Shown one piece after another: positions 1-11,437 of a stretch of 64,000 bases of DNA. Numbering within the stretch: position 1 is the first letter of the stretch; each line of letters opens with the position of its first letter. Below the pieces are notes generated by a model that saw only the letters and a list, made by a program, of their open reading frames with translations, was not told the DNA's origin and ran no database searches. This stretch comes from Gymnogyps californianus (Eukaryota > Chordata > Aves > Accipitriformes > Cathartidae). Location of the stretch: the NCBI RefSeq assembly GCF_018139145.2, contig NC_059473.1:59936707-60000706 (forward strand), in the 5' to 3' direction. Position numbers and translations under genes: made by a program.

Positions 1-33
1 GCAAAGCTGCTACCCGGAGCCCCTCAGCAGCCA
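1..33 (+). CDS. SYNJ2: SYNJ2 coding exon (3' end only)
   Basis: Eleven codons, [11 protein letters not shown], run to a GTGAGT donor at 34-39. The exon ends on a codon boundary and joins the exon at 750. Its 5' end is outside the window. Confidence 0.85.
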
Positions 34-3000
34 GTGAGTCCTGCCACTCAGTGTGGCCACTTAGCGTTGTCCTGATCTCCCCCATCTACATAGACACTGA
101 GCATCACGCACATGATGCACTTGTCATACAAGGAAGGAAGTCCATCACATGCCTGAGCTGGAAATGCTACTAGGAACTTCTTGTACTGTCACACTAGACT
201 GTAGGACCTGCTAGACACCAGAAAAATGTTATTAAATTGCCAGGAATTAGAAAGGCCAAAGAGGGAGAGAGAGGATGGTGCAAGACCAGGGCACCGTTGA
301 TTTATTCCACATGCTGCTTTCTGACAGATGCTAACTTGAATTTTCAACACCATGATAATGTGTGATTTCAACACCATGATAATAGTGCCCAGCATACAGG
401 AAAAGCCTTGACCATTGCCAGCACGGCTGCTAGCCCTCTGAGTAGACCAAGACTGGAATGTGGAAACACCTCCGGACTCCTCTTTTGTTGGATGAGAACC
501 CTAATGTATTGAACAAGGGACGGCTAAGGGTCTAGCTGTGGCAGTAAGGCATCAGCCTGTCTGTCAGCTGGTAACAAAGATGTAATATCTGCCAAAAGAC
601 TCCCCACCATTTCTATAGTATTTATAGATTGCTGAATAGCCACTGGCAAAACCAGAACTTTACAGGTGTGTGAGCTTAGCTGTAAGATTACAGGTGTATA
701 AGAAAAAACAGTTTTCTCAAGATGACTTATTCTCCTATTTTTTTTAAAGCCTAAAGTCCGGACTGGAATAAGTAAACCTTACAATGTCAAGCAGATCAAA
801 ACCACCACAGCTGAGGAAGCAGAAGAAGCTATCAGATGTCTTATGGAAGCTAAAGGAGGTGAGCACAGCTTTCTAACTAACTGACTTCTAAAAATCTTTA
901 AGTAAAGAAAACTAGGTGTGTTCGTCCTTCCCATCATAGCCCAGATGCACGTATTTCTATTCAGAAGCTCACCTGAACACTGACATACACATTCTTGCAA
1001 GATTGTACTTAGTGTTCTCTGTCAGTTTTGATAATGTTAACCTTTTTTTTCAAGATGACTCAAGTTGTGTATTTTGTTGTAGAATCCGTTACTAGGAGCA
1101 CCTTGGGTTATTTATGTCCAGATTTAGTCTGAAAAATAAAAAGAGAAAGATGGGATCTTCCTAAACTGATGGTGCCTGTGTTAGCTCAGAGTTGCATAAA
1201 GGATATTTGCTGCTCTATTTAGCAAATGCTCACTATTCCAGGCAGGAGTAGAGAGCAAATACAGCTATGGGAGAAATAACCGGGATTCTGTTGACATTTG
1301 GACAGCAAGTATAGTTGTAACCTAGACAGAAGCTTGCACCACTTTAGCTTGAATAGCTAAGCTAAAGGGCTACTCTGTCTACAGGCTCTCTATGTAATCC
1401 CTGGAGAAGAGAGCTTCTTGCAAGGGCAGGTTAGAGCAGGAAACTAGCTTAGGTATTGAAACTTAGGCAGTGTGAATATATCCTCCAGGGTTGCAAGTAG
1501 TCTTTCTGCTGATGCTGCATGAATGAAAAAGAATGCAGTATGACTCTGCGATAGCTACCTGAGTTTGCAAGGCTCTCAGTTTCAGAGAAAAACATCCCTT
1601 TTCATTTGTAAATAGAGCAAATGCAGTTGGGAATATTCCAATTTGATGAGAAATATCATACAGGTATCTTGATGTTTGTTCCTTAGAGAGTGCTGTACAT
1701 TTTTTTTAAAGCAGATTTACTCTCCGTTAATTTTGAAATTCACATTAAGCATTCCACTCAGTGTTGGTAAGGGAACTAGTCCGCTCAGCATCACTTTCAG
1801 TCCCTTGTGCTGTACCACCAGTTGGCATTTACAGTTCTTCCCAAATTACAAGACGTGCTCCGTATCATCATCTTGATCACCCAGATAAGGCAACCAGGGC
1901 AAAAGGAGACTCAGGACTCGAGTCCAGTACTCCTGCACACCCAGCCAGTGTTTTATCCACTTGGCCAAATGGCGGCACAGCACTGGTGTTCTGGCATGAA
2001 ATTATTTCAGACAGGGGAGTTTTTCCCTAACTGCCTCTTACAAATGTGACAGGATTGCAAAGGTCTGTGTTTATTTCTAAAACCTACCTTCCTGGCCTGA
2101 GCACACTCCCTTTAGGCATGCACATTTTGGGAAACATGATTGTGAAAGAAATTATCTTGAAGCTACATTCTGATCAAGCCAAGACGCTAATTGTTTTTGC
2201 TTTTCAGGGCTACAGGAAGATGCAGTAAAGCCTGCTCCAACTAGAAACCAAACGTTCACCAAACCCGAGCCTCTTCCCAGCATCACAAAGTCAGCATCGT
2301 TTCAAGGGTCGCAGGCAGGACCAGTGCTTGTGCCCCATCGCCCACCACCCAAAGTTCCAACTACGAAGAAGCCAGTACCTCTGCAAAGGACTGGAGTCAA
2401 GGCGGAAAATGTAAGATAGTTGCAGCAAAATGCATCCAGCCTCCATCACACAGTGTGAATGATGGCAAGAGGCGTGGACTGTTAAACAACTTGTATGAAG
2501 TCCTGTCATTTAAATTTCTTAGCCAGCAAGCACTAAAATGATATTGTGTATTGTACTCACCAAGGCATAAAAATGTCCTAGGAGATCAGAAAGGAAAAAG
2601 AACCTTGAGTTCCTTAGCCATATTCAGCTTTTCTATTTGTCAGTCCATTCTCTTAGATTTTGTTACTTTTCTTCTGGTTTGTCTAAACCTTGCCAGGTTT
2701 TAAGACTCAGCCCTTCTTTATCACAGTGTTTACTTTTGACCACATCGTGACTCGTCTGCTCTGTATTGATTTGAGGCAGCTTCTTGATCAGTATGCTGTT
2801 CTGTGTCCTGTTCAGAAACATCTAACTTTTCTCACACACCTTATAATGGGATTCAGCCTTGCACTTTGGATTCTGGATTCTACTCAAGAGTTCAGGTTCT
2901 TAAAAATACAAACCTGTAGGTATTGGGGTTTTAATCTCTCTCTCTGTCAGGTCTCTACAATGGAGGTAACAGTTCTTCACCTCTAGAGCTGCTAAAATGA

Positions 3001-5096
3001 GTATTTAATGGTGAAAGCAATTTAAGTACAAGAGAGAGACAAATATAACCTTTTATGTTCTTCCTTGGACAGAACCTCTGCTAGGAAGCTCTGTTCTAAG
3101 TTGTTAGGACTCCTGCCTTACCTTCTTTTGTAAAGGCATTCACCCCTTCTCTCTCACGGACTTTGTGTAGTCTCTACTTAGGAGATTCACAAAAGGAAAA
3201 ACAACCAGACAACACAGTGTGTGCCCTTTCCTTAAACATTCAATAACAAGGAATGGTCTGTTTGTTTATGTTGTCGCCATTCCCAGGACGCTCCTGAAAG
3301 GTGCTGAGAGGGACTGCTGTTTTGGTGTTAGTTATATGAAAGCTCCTGCAGGAATATATCTGTTTCACTTCTTTTTGACTCTATCCACTCCTTCCTCCGA
3401 GTGAATTCAGATGGGAGTTGTGTACTTGAAAACCTCTACCCAATCCACCTCTATCCTTAAAAAAGCATACAATCAAATGCAGGCAACCTAACAACAGCAT
3501 ATAGACAGAAGTGGCAGGGGATATGTCCATCATGAAATACTGACTGGATATTTTGACTGCATTAAAAAGCCTGTATATTATTGTTTAATACTATGGGAGA
3601 GTAATAAAGAATTACAGTGCTTTCATTAAGTCACACTGTGTGAAAAATCTGAAGCAGCCCCTGCCTTCTTGGCCTGAGCTGGGCTCCAGTTATTTATCTA
3701 TCTTTAAATGGTGAATATATGCTAGATATTGTACTTTAAGAGTTTACTTTTAGCTTCAGTTCCTAGCATCAGTGAGACATGACAGAGCCATTAATGCATT
3801 TCTTGGGTTAGCTTAAGCTAATTGTCCTTCAGCCTTATGTATCAGAATGTACCCAAAGGCATGCGCTAATGGCCCCATTAATTTAGCCCTCCCTAGGCAT
3901 TCTTGCTTAAATAATATTAGTCAGCAGAGAGATGTAACAAATAACTAACTCTTCAGAACTGTGTTAATTTGGCCCAGAGCAAAATCCTAACATGAAAGAG
4001 AGATGGTCAGAAAGAGATGTATTTCTCATACAGGGAGCAAACAGGCTGTAGGATCCTTGTCCTCAAATAGTACTCTGTAAATGAACACGGGTCCAAGGCA
4101 CGATGCATGAGAACAGAACCAAGCAGGTACAGTGTAAAACTGTGCTGTCAAGTCTCCTCTTTGTACTGCTTTTTTTTTTTCTTAAGCACTGTCAGCTTTT
4201 CTCAGTAACGCCATCAGTGAGAGTTGCACTAGTAGTGACTCAGAGTTTAAGGTCCCCTTTTTGTTCTCAAATTTCTTGTTCCTTTTCCCCCTTAGGCTAT
4301 GTCTACAGAAGAGCAATTTGACCATCAGACAGTACAGTCTCCTTTTGGCTTGCCAGAGCCCTGTCTAGAAGCTGGAGCTATTCTTAGTCCAACCAGGATT
4401 ACTCCAGTCCCTAAACCCAGAACACCGCAAGCTGGGAAGTCTCAGGAGAGCAGGGGGAGCAGTGAAAGGCAGCTTCCCTCAGCAAGCGTGGCCGAGGCCA
4501 TCGCACTGCCTCCCCCGAACGCTTCCTTTGCCCCAAAGGTGCCACCACGAAGAAAGAAGTCAGCTCCTGCAGCTCTTCATCTGCAAGTTCTCCAGAGCAG
4601 CGACAACCCACTTTTTAGTGGGTTAATGTTCAACTCCAGCAACACCAATCCTGGGTTCTGCCCCCAGACTCAGGACGCTCACGTCCCTGCACAGTCTGCT
4701 CTCTCAGCTCCTACATCCTCTGCCAACCCAGAAAACACCACAACTAAGCAGTCAGCACCAAATGCCGCAGAATTGATGGCTAACCTTCAGGGCCCTCCTG
4801 TACCAGGCGGCCAGCATCCACAGCTCTCAGATACCAGCTCCCTTCCAGAGAACACCAATCTTTTGGACCTGGACATGGATTCTTCCTGCCCTCTTTCCAC
4901 ACAGGCAGCATCAGCTACTTCTCCAGCACACACTCCAGAAAATTTAAAACGCCCCAGCTTGAAAGATTTCAGTCACTGGGTTACATTTAGTGATGATGAA
5001 GACAGTAGTGCACTGTCAGAAGGGTTCAACAAACTGCTTGTCTTAGAACAAAATAAAAATACCTTGATGAAGACAAATACTGATTTAGAATTGTAA
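1..5096 (+). CDS. SYNJ2: Synaptojanin-2, 3' part of gene (last four coding exons)
   Basis: Coding segments are 1-33 (cut by the window edge), 750-858, 2208-2410 and 4296-5096, together 1146 bp in one frame: the C-terminal 381 residues. Synaptojanin-2 removes phosphates from inositol lipids (Sac1 and 5-phosphatase domains) during vesicle traffic; both catalytic domains lie upstream of this window. What is visible is the conserved stretch after them ([16 protein letters not shown]) and the proline-rich tail, with [18 protein letters not shown] and a terminal [10 protein letters not shown]. These match my recollection of the human SYNJ2 C-terminus. The proline-rich tail is the part that binds SH3 proteins in this family. 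An LLDLD motif at 4860-4874 looks like a clathrin box. Neighbouring SERAC1 on the opposite strand supports the assignment by synteny. Introns 34-749, 859-2207 and 2411-4295 hold nothing I recognise apart from a short tandem duplication at 342-383. Confidence 0.93.
342..383. repeat. Tandem duplication, 24-bp period, two units
   Basis: An 18-bp block, TTTCAACACCATGATAAT, occurs at 342-359 and again without mismatch at 366-383, inside a SYNJ2 intron. It looks like a recent local slippage duplication. Confidence 0.85.
750..858 (+). CDS. SYNJ2: SYNJ2 coding exon, [12 protein letters not shown] segment
   Basis: Acceptor is a T-rich tract ending AAAG at 749 and the donor is GTGAGC at 859. The exon has 109 bp, starts in phase 0 and leaves one base for the next codon. 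It encodes [17 protein letters not shown] followed by an acidic, alanine-rich helix-like run ending RCLMEAKG. This is the most conserved part of the tail seen here. Confidence 0.92.
2208..2410 (+). CDS. SYNJ2: SYNJ2 coding exon, proline-rich
   Basis: Acceptor is TTTTGCTTTTCAG ending at 2207 and the donor is GTAAGA at 2411. It has 203 bp and restores phase 0 at its end. It encodes a basic, proline-rich stretch including [20 protein letters not shown], a plausible SH3-binding region. The weaker sequence conservation here is usual for this tail. Confidence 0.9.
4296..5096 (+). CDS. SYNJ2: SYNJ2 terminal coding exon
   Basis: Acceptor is a C/T tract ending CTTAG at 4295; the frame is open from 4296 to the TAA at 5094-5096, giving 266 residues. 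The ATG at 4299 is an internal methionine, not a start: the open frame and similarity continue from the exon at 2208. Visible motifs are [17 protein letters not shown], a basic proline-rich [19 protein letters not shown], a clathrin-box-like LLDLD at 4860-4874, and the acidic end [10 protein letters not shown]. The middle is serine/threonine/proline-rich and looks disordered. Confidence 0.93.
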   Translation, partial: AMSTEEQFDHQTVQSPFGLPEPCLEAGAILSPTRITPVPKPRTPQAGKSQESRGSSERQLPSASVAEAIALPPPNASFAPKVPPRRKKSAPAALHLQVLQSSDNPLFSGLMFNSSNTNPGFCPQTQDAHVPAQSALSAPTSSANPENTTTKQSAPNAAELMANLQGPPVPGGQHPQLSDTSSLPENTNLLDLDMDSSCPLSTQAASATSPAHTPENLKRPSLKDFSHWVTFSDDEDSSALSEGFNKLLVLEQNKNTLMKTNTDLEL

Positions 5097-5925
5097 AATT
5101 TTGTCCCCTTAATGTTCCTATAGCAATCATAATTATGATGCAAAATAAAAATAAATCTTTTGCACAAGGATTTTTATTTAAGGAAATAGATCATCTGTCC
5201 ATGCTACATTTCATTTTCGTGTTTAAAGATAAAGATACTGCCCCTGGAGGGAAGTGTATAGAGTATATACAACCTAACATTATCTACAGCTTGTTTGAAA
5301 GGTTCTTTAAGTTATTTCTTTTTATTAATCCATCTTAAGATGTTTTATTTCATTTCAGGTACAAATCATATCTAAGAACATGTAATGATGTATGGAACAT
5401 CATTAAAAAAACATTTTCCTGTGAAATTTATGTATTAATCCATTTCTGTCACTGGAAATAAAGCACCCTTATCTTGAATAGTTAGACTGCTACAGTTATT
5501 CTGGAACAAACATCCAAAAGGGGAATATATACCAGTATAACTACAGCAGTAACACTGGTATTGTTCTGCTAAACATTGCCCACTCACAGTAAAGCTCAGC
5601 TCAGACACCAAAGGGGTGGGCTGGTAGGGGGGTGGAAGCGTGTAGAGCTACCGCTCTCGCTGTGCATTTCTGCTGATCATCAGCTACGCAGTCTGTTTAT
5701 TTTGTACCAGGGAAGGAGCTGCCGCGTGCTTCCCCTTCACCTCCGCAGCTGTGGCAAAGCCACGCTGCAGCAGGGGGCCCGGCAGCCCTGAGAAACAATA
5801 GGAACACTGAACACGAGCTGGGAAGGCTAAGAAATGGAACTAGACATGAGCAACTGCATCTAAGACTGAGGACAAATCTAAGAAGCATGTGCACTGCTGT
5901 AAATAAAGCTGTTGCTCAGGTGCAC
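5097..5925 (+). other. SYNJ2: SYNJ2 3' untranslated region (extent uncertain)
   Basis: After the stop there are AATAAA signals at 5144-5149 and 5150-5155 (very close to the stop), 5457-5462 and 5902-5907. The last is followed by a T/G-containing stretch and would give an 800-base UTR. Which is used cannot be told from sequence. No other gene is visible here. Confidence 0.5.
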
Positions 5926-8919
5926 CCTGCGTCCATACAGGGAGCATACGTATGTGAATGCAACACACAGAGTAAGACTAACAGGCAGGCAACTACCATA
6001 ATCTGTTCTATGCAGGTTCTTGCAAACAAAAGCTTTAAAAGATGATCCTGTTCAATGGTTCAGACTATGACAGCCTAGCTAGGGGAAGCACGCCCCTGTT
6101 AACCACTGTAGAAACTCCAGGCAAGTACTTCCGTGTGCCTGCTTTGCTTCTCCCTTACATTTACCCAGTATTCCACCAGAGCCTATAGGAGAAGAGTTTC
6201 AGGTGAGTCTATAGGTCACTTACTTACCACCATGGGCTCACTCATGAAGTGTTGCTGCTCAGCTCAAAGCAGACTTGATGTTCATAATGAAGTCATCTCC
6301 TGTTTATTAGCAAGCCAGCAGTCATGCTTCTCAGAAGCGCAAGATTTTGGCAAGGATGATCCATGGTGCTAAACGTGTCTGTTATCTGCTCTGGCTGCGC
6401 AGGCTTTTGCCTTGCCTGCACAGTAAAACTGTACGCTATAGATGCCATTTGTTCAAAGCAGGCAGTTAAAAATGATAAACAGATTGCAACTTGTCATGGT
6501 AACTTGTTAAGAGAAGCATCAAAATCTTTTATTATTAAAGGAAGAAGAGCATATTTAAGCAGTTGGTGAAGCTGAAAAAACCCTCGTTTTCAGATTTTTT
6601 TTTCAGAAAAGATGTATTAAAAGAGTTCAGAGGGTTTCCCCCCCCCCCATAGGAAAATTAATTGGCTTGTTCTCAGCTTCTTGGAAACTAGGAATTCAGC
6701 CATTTTCTTACTTGTAACGCCTACCTGTTTCACTGCCACTGCCAAATTTTGAACACAAGACATCCTGTAAGAAAGAGAGGATGCTGCCTTTGTCTGAGCA
6801 CCTGCCATCCCTCCTCTGCTCCCTCGTTTGCCAGACACTTTAAAAAAGTCCCCAAAACCTTCAAAGACCAAACCAATGAAAACCAGTGCTAAGCTTCTTA
6901 CGTGAGTGTCAGTTTAACACGGCAGCAGGTTGGTGAATAATGCTGAAACAAGATAGTTGTTTCCCTACAAGATGACACAGAGCCTTAGCCTCTTCATCCT
7001 CCTCTTAAAAAAAAAAAAAAAAACCCACAGTGAATATTTATAGGCACATTTCAGTACAAAACATTAAGAGCAGTAAAAAAGAAAGAGTACGTTATATGAC
7101 CATATCCAACATTTTCTGCAAAGATAATTAACAGCTCTAGGACAGCTAATTTACATGTTAATGAAAGTGTTAGCAGGAAAGCCAATTAAAGTGGATTTAT
7201 ACAAGTCAAATAAAATCTGCTTTATTACTCTCCTTGAATAAGAGAAGTATCTGGCCTCTAGCGTTACATCTTAGGTCTATGTATGTGGCAGGCTGCCCAC
7301 TAAAGTATGAATCCCTGCAGCTAGCTGGTTTATACTATCAGTGACAGCATATACTGTTCAATCGCAGCAAATCAAGGGAAAGGAACAGACAGTCCAGCTG
7401 AAAAGGTTACAGCAAAGAATGAGGAATCTCCTGTCTCAATATATTACCTTCCACACTGGTGCCCAACACCCCAGCCAAGTGTTTTTTCAGAGGCAGGTGC
7501 TTGTGACCTGGGTTCTAGTTTTAATGGTCAGGAGAAGATAAGCAGGGCCAGACTTGCTCTGTGTTTGGGAAACCACTACAGAAAACTCAGACTGCAGGAG
7601 GTAGTGGTTCTTTCCTTCTCACTCAGGATTAAGCTGGGCCCCACCACAATGTGAAAAGAGGCCAAGTAACCTGAACCATCGTTACCCACCACCGTCCACA
7701 ACTAGGGAACCCACAGCATGGCTCTGTCCTCAGCTCTGCCGCCCATTCTCACTGGGACATTATCAATGGAAACCAATGTTCTCAGTGATAGCTATCAGTC
7801 TCAAGGGCCATATCATGGGTGGCAGGGAGCGGCTATTCCATGACATTTTTCATGTTGTGAACCCAGCACTTTGAAATCTTAAAATTGTTGACACTGGCTG
7901 TGAAGCCAGGTATGAATGACTTACCAGATGCAAGTATATAAGCGTCTGTGTGCTTATTTAATGTGAGAGACTTTGCCAAGAGACTAACACCATGTGAGCT
8001 TGCCCAGGACCCTGTAGTACAGAAACTTTTAAGTTGCTGCACGCATCCTGGTTGTTCAGCTGCATTTGTGTTTGGGGTGGGTAAGTGGTTCTCCTTGGTA
8101 TAGCAACAGCCCAATTTAGCTTTTTTACGTGGGTGATCACTGACACAAACAAAAAGAAAGAGAACCAAACCCAAAATACTGTTTAGAATTTCTGCTCTGA
8201 CAAAACAACATTTTTGCTTTTTCCTTTTTGTCCAGAATTGACATTTTCACCAGATGGAAAATTTCTCCTTTCTAGCTAGCTGCTCTGCCTGGCACCATGG
8301 AGCACAAATCACAGTGAAAGCCAGTTTGCACTACTGTAATCAGAGCAATTAAAAACTTAATGACTGTTGCTACTAGAAATATCAATACAGTTATACAAGA
8401 GTGCTGCACAACAAGTGCACGAGGATTGACAAATTCCTGTTAGCCCTCCCTTCCTGTCTTTCTATTTTAGTCTTGGATGCCACAATGCAGACGAAATACC
8501 ATCTTCTCAGACAATTCACACGTACCTGCTAGCCACATCTGCAGCTGGATTCCCAGCTAGGTGCGATTAAGGGCATAGTTTGAGACCTAAGAATTTACAT
8601 AAAGGCACTACTCTGAATGAATGTGACGCCAGGGAAGCACAAAAGCCTAAGTTTCTAATGGGAAGCAGACACGAATGCTATGCAACAGACCCTCTGGCCC
8701 TCACAGCAATGTCTGTACATGGTTTAGGAGGCACTTTTGCAAAATCTAAAAGCACAACAGAAAAACTGTTCAGTTTGGCAAAACTGATGACCGGCTGTGC
8801 CCCCCAGTACTATGCCTCTTACCAAAGATGAAGGGTAGACATTACATTCTTCCAGCATGAGACAATCACTAAAAAATAATGCAGGTCTTTAACAAAAGTG
8901 AACATGATTCAGAGCATTC
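5926..8919. other. Intergenic space between convergent SYNJ2 and SERAC1
   Basis: I see no conserved exon, RNA gene or clear transposon here. There are a C run near 6639-6648, an A run at 7007-7022 and several short chance ORFs on both strands. TTTATT at 7221-7226 (AATAAA on the minus strand) could be a distal polyadenylation signal for SERAC1. Confidence 0.5.
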
Positions 8920-11300
8920 ATTCGGCAGATCATTCACCTTTAATACATTTTGCGGCATATCTAGTACATTTTTAAAAACACGTTGCATTACTATACTCAA
9001 AAAAAAAAAAAAAACCAACAAAACCCACCGCCACCAACCCCCCCCAAAATACTAGTTTTAAAAGTTACACATACATACATACAGTTACAAAAAGGAGAAA
9101 GTTGCCTTAAGAGTTCCAGTTACAGTAACAAAACATAGATGCATTTACTGAGATTAATGTGTAATGTCATTGACCTGAACCCCTGTAAGCCAAAGAAGTC
9201 TATTAAAATCAATACAAGATTTGTCACACTAAACACGCAGTTACTAGAAGTCTTGTCTATTCCCGATGAATTCCACATACCTTCTACTTTGTGAATACAA
9301 AGTGTTCTAATATATTTACACTCTGAAGTTTAAACCACAGTGTAAAAAGGATAAACCTCTTTAGAAGTTATGACAGTTTTGTTACATTTTCTATCTGAAA
9401 TACTGCTATGCAGTGTTCTTACCTACATCTTGGTCAGGGGGAAAAAATGCTCTTTTTGCCAATGTAGTGCTGTACGTTCTCTGTACCGCTCTTGTGAATT
9501 TTACTCTGCAACTCCAGCAGGTCAAGGCTCAACTTCCAGAAGTGCATTTTCAGATGTAGTGTCCTCCTGGGCTGGAGTGCTCTCAAGTGGGAACAGCTGA
9601 GGTGGCCTCAGGACCTGGCAGGACTGCAATGGCCGCTGGCACCTGCACCAAGCCCATGCAGAACTGCAAAGCGCGTCCCACCTCTTTGGTAGCTTTCATG
9701 GCAGTAATTTTAAGGCCAGTGATATTAGATCCATCTCACATAAGTGATGCTAAGAGATGTCTTAAGCCTGTCATCAATACAGGCCTTATTTAACAAATGG
9801 TCAGCTAGGGCAGTATAGCCTAATCATAGCCTATGTTTGTGTTCAGAGAGGGTTGGGGGTGGAAAGAAAGGAAGGCAAGAGACCACAATTAGATAAGTTG
9901 CTTTTAACTACATTGCAAACTATTTAAGACTTTAAAAAAAGTGGCTGAGCATTGCCATTTTTTTTTCCTAAAAATACTTATTTCTCAACAGTACTGTTAA
10001 GGTATCCTTAATATAAACATAAACTCAAATAGACAACACTGCTGTTTTCCTCTATATCTGCACCAATAAATACACTGGGGCTTCAAGAAACCAAAACATC
10101 TGGGATCTTCTGCATTTCCAGTGGGACCTTATGATCACCTGAATTTTTTCCTGCTTTAGTTTTTTTCTACCTGAGCTCCAAACTCTAAGCATCAGCTTTT
10201 TTGTCAGGGCCTACATTTGTCTTACTCCACTTTAGCATTTTCAATGCTCCTCTTTAAATCAGCTAAAGAAAGAGTTTCTAAATGAGAAACATGAGCCAGG
10301 GATTTGAATGTATCATCTTCTCGGTATGTCCCAAGAGTAAAGCAAAAGAGCTAAGCCTCTGTTCTATATCTTCCACGTGAACAAGCACAGAACTGCCCTG
10401 AGTCTGACCAGATACACACTGTCCTAAAGAAAGCAATGTCACAAGTCACTAAGATTAAGAGAGAAATGTACAAGAAGGTGAACAATTCTTCTGTTCTGTT
10501 TTCATTTATACAAACAGATTAAAACAACTACAGTTGTCTATGCAAGACAACCTACCAACCTATCTCCTTCTCATGCAGAAAACGGATGCCATATTTGCTG
10601 ACAAATCTGTGTGGTCTATTAAATGAAGAGGCAAATTACAAAAACTCCTGTAATTGGGCCACTAGACCAAAATGCTACCTTCATTCACTTGGATAAATTT
10701 CTTCAGGCTCCAGTCAGACTACTTAACATGGACAGTAAACCAAAGCTTTGAGGCAGCCACATGCTTCTTCTCCCCTTTGACACAACAAATAATCACCTCA
10801 GTTAATTGTTTCTGATCCTCTCTATAAGACTTTAGTCTCAGACATATATTTACCTTAATGAGACCACCTACCCCCATAGCAAGCTTTTTTTTTTTTTGCT
10901 AAAAGAAGATATCCTGGGCAGTCTCCATAGTCCAGCTGTGTTGCTCCAGAGAGACACCTGTAGACGAAGTGAAAATTCTCTTCCACTGAATCCCCATCCC
11001 CTCCCAGCCAAATTGCTGGAGAATTTACACACATTTTGTTGACAGATCATGGTCACCCTAAGCCAACACACATTTTCTTTTCGCCAAGTTTAGAGGACTT
11101 CAGTTTGTATTTGTTTTGAATATATTTTAGAAATAAGTTGGAGAGGTGTTTAAGTTGGAGATGTACTGAAAATTATTTTAGCAGCAGATACTATTGACAT
11201 AGCATCTTTGTAATTCTGCAGATCCTCTAACAAATGTTAGGAGAAGAACTTACTGTGTTACACCAAATGGAGGAAATAAGCAGCCAAGGATGGCAAAAAC
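8920..11300 (-). other. SERAC1: Probable SERAC1 3' untranslated region
   Basis: This is the stretch downstream of the SERAC1 stop on the minus strand. I found no minus-strand AATAAA between the stop and about 8940. An ATTAAA (plus-strand TTTAAT at 8939-8944) is the first plausible signal, which would give a UTR of roughly 2.4 kb. An A run at 9000-9014 and a T run at 10887-10898 are simple repeats. The 3' boundary is a guess. Confidence 0.35.
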
Positions 11301-11437
11301 TCAGTCTCCAAGTTCTTGGGCTAAAACATCCTGAATGAACTTCAATGTACGTTGGTACAGGAAAGCATCCTTCTTCTTTGGCTTACAAATATTTAGATGA
11401 TTAACATCCACTGGAATAAGGTCGCCAATTCCTAACT
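11301..11437 (-). CDS. SERAC1: SERAC1 terminal coding exon (exon 17)
   Basis: It encodes [19 protein letters not shown] and ends LAQELGD with a TGA (plus-strand 11301-11303). The VNHLNICKP histidine is the likely catalytic His of the hydrolase fold (inference). The acceptor CAG is at 11440-11438. The split first codon reads AAG (Lys), where I recall Asp in human. Confidence 0.93.

Noticed and set aside
4299..5096. A separate gene starting at ATG 4299
   Set aside because: A splice acceptor lies three bases before, the frame continues from the upstream SYNJ2 exon, and the sequence matches the SYNJ2 C-terminus.
7833..8174. 113-codon minus-strand ORF between SYNJ2 and SERAC1
   Set aside because: No similarity I recognise, no splice or start context, and composition typical of noncoding DNA.
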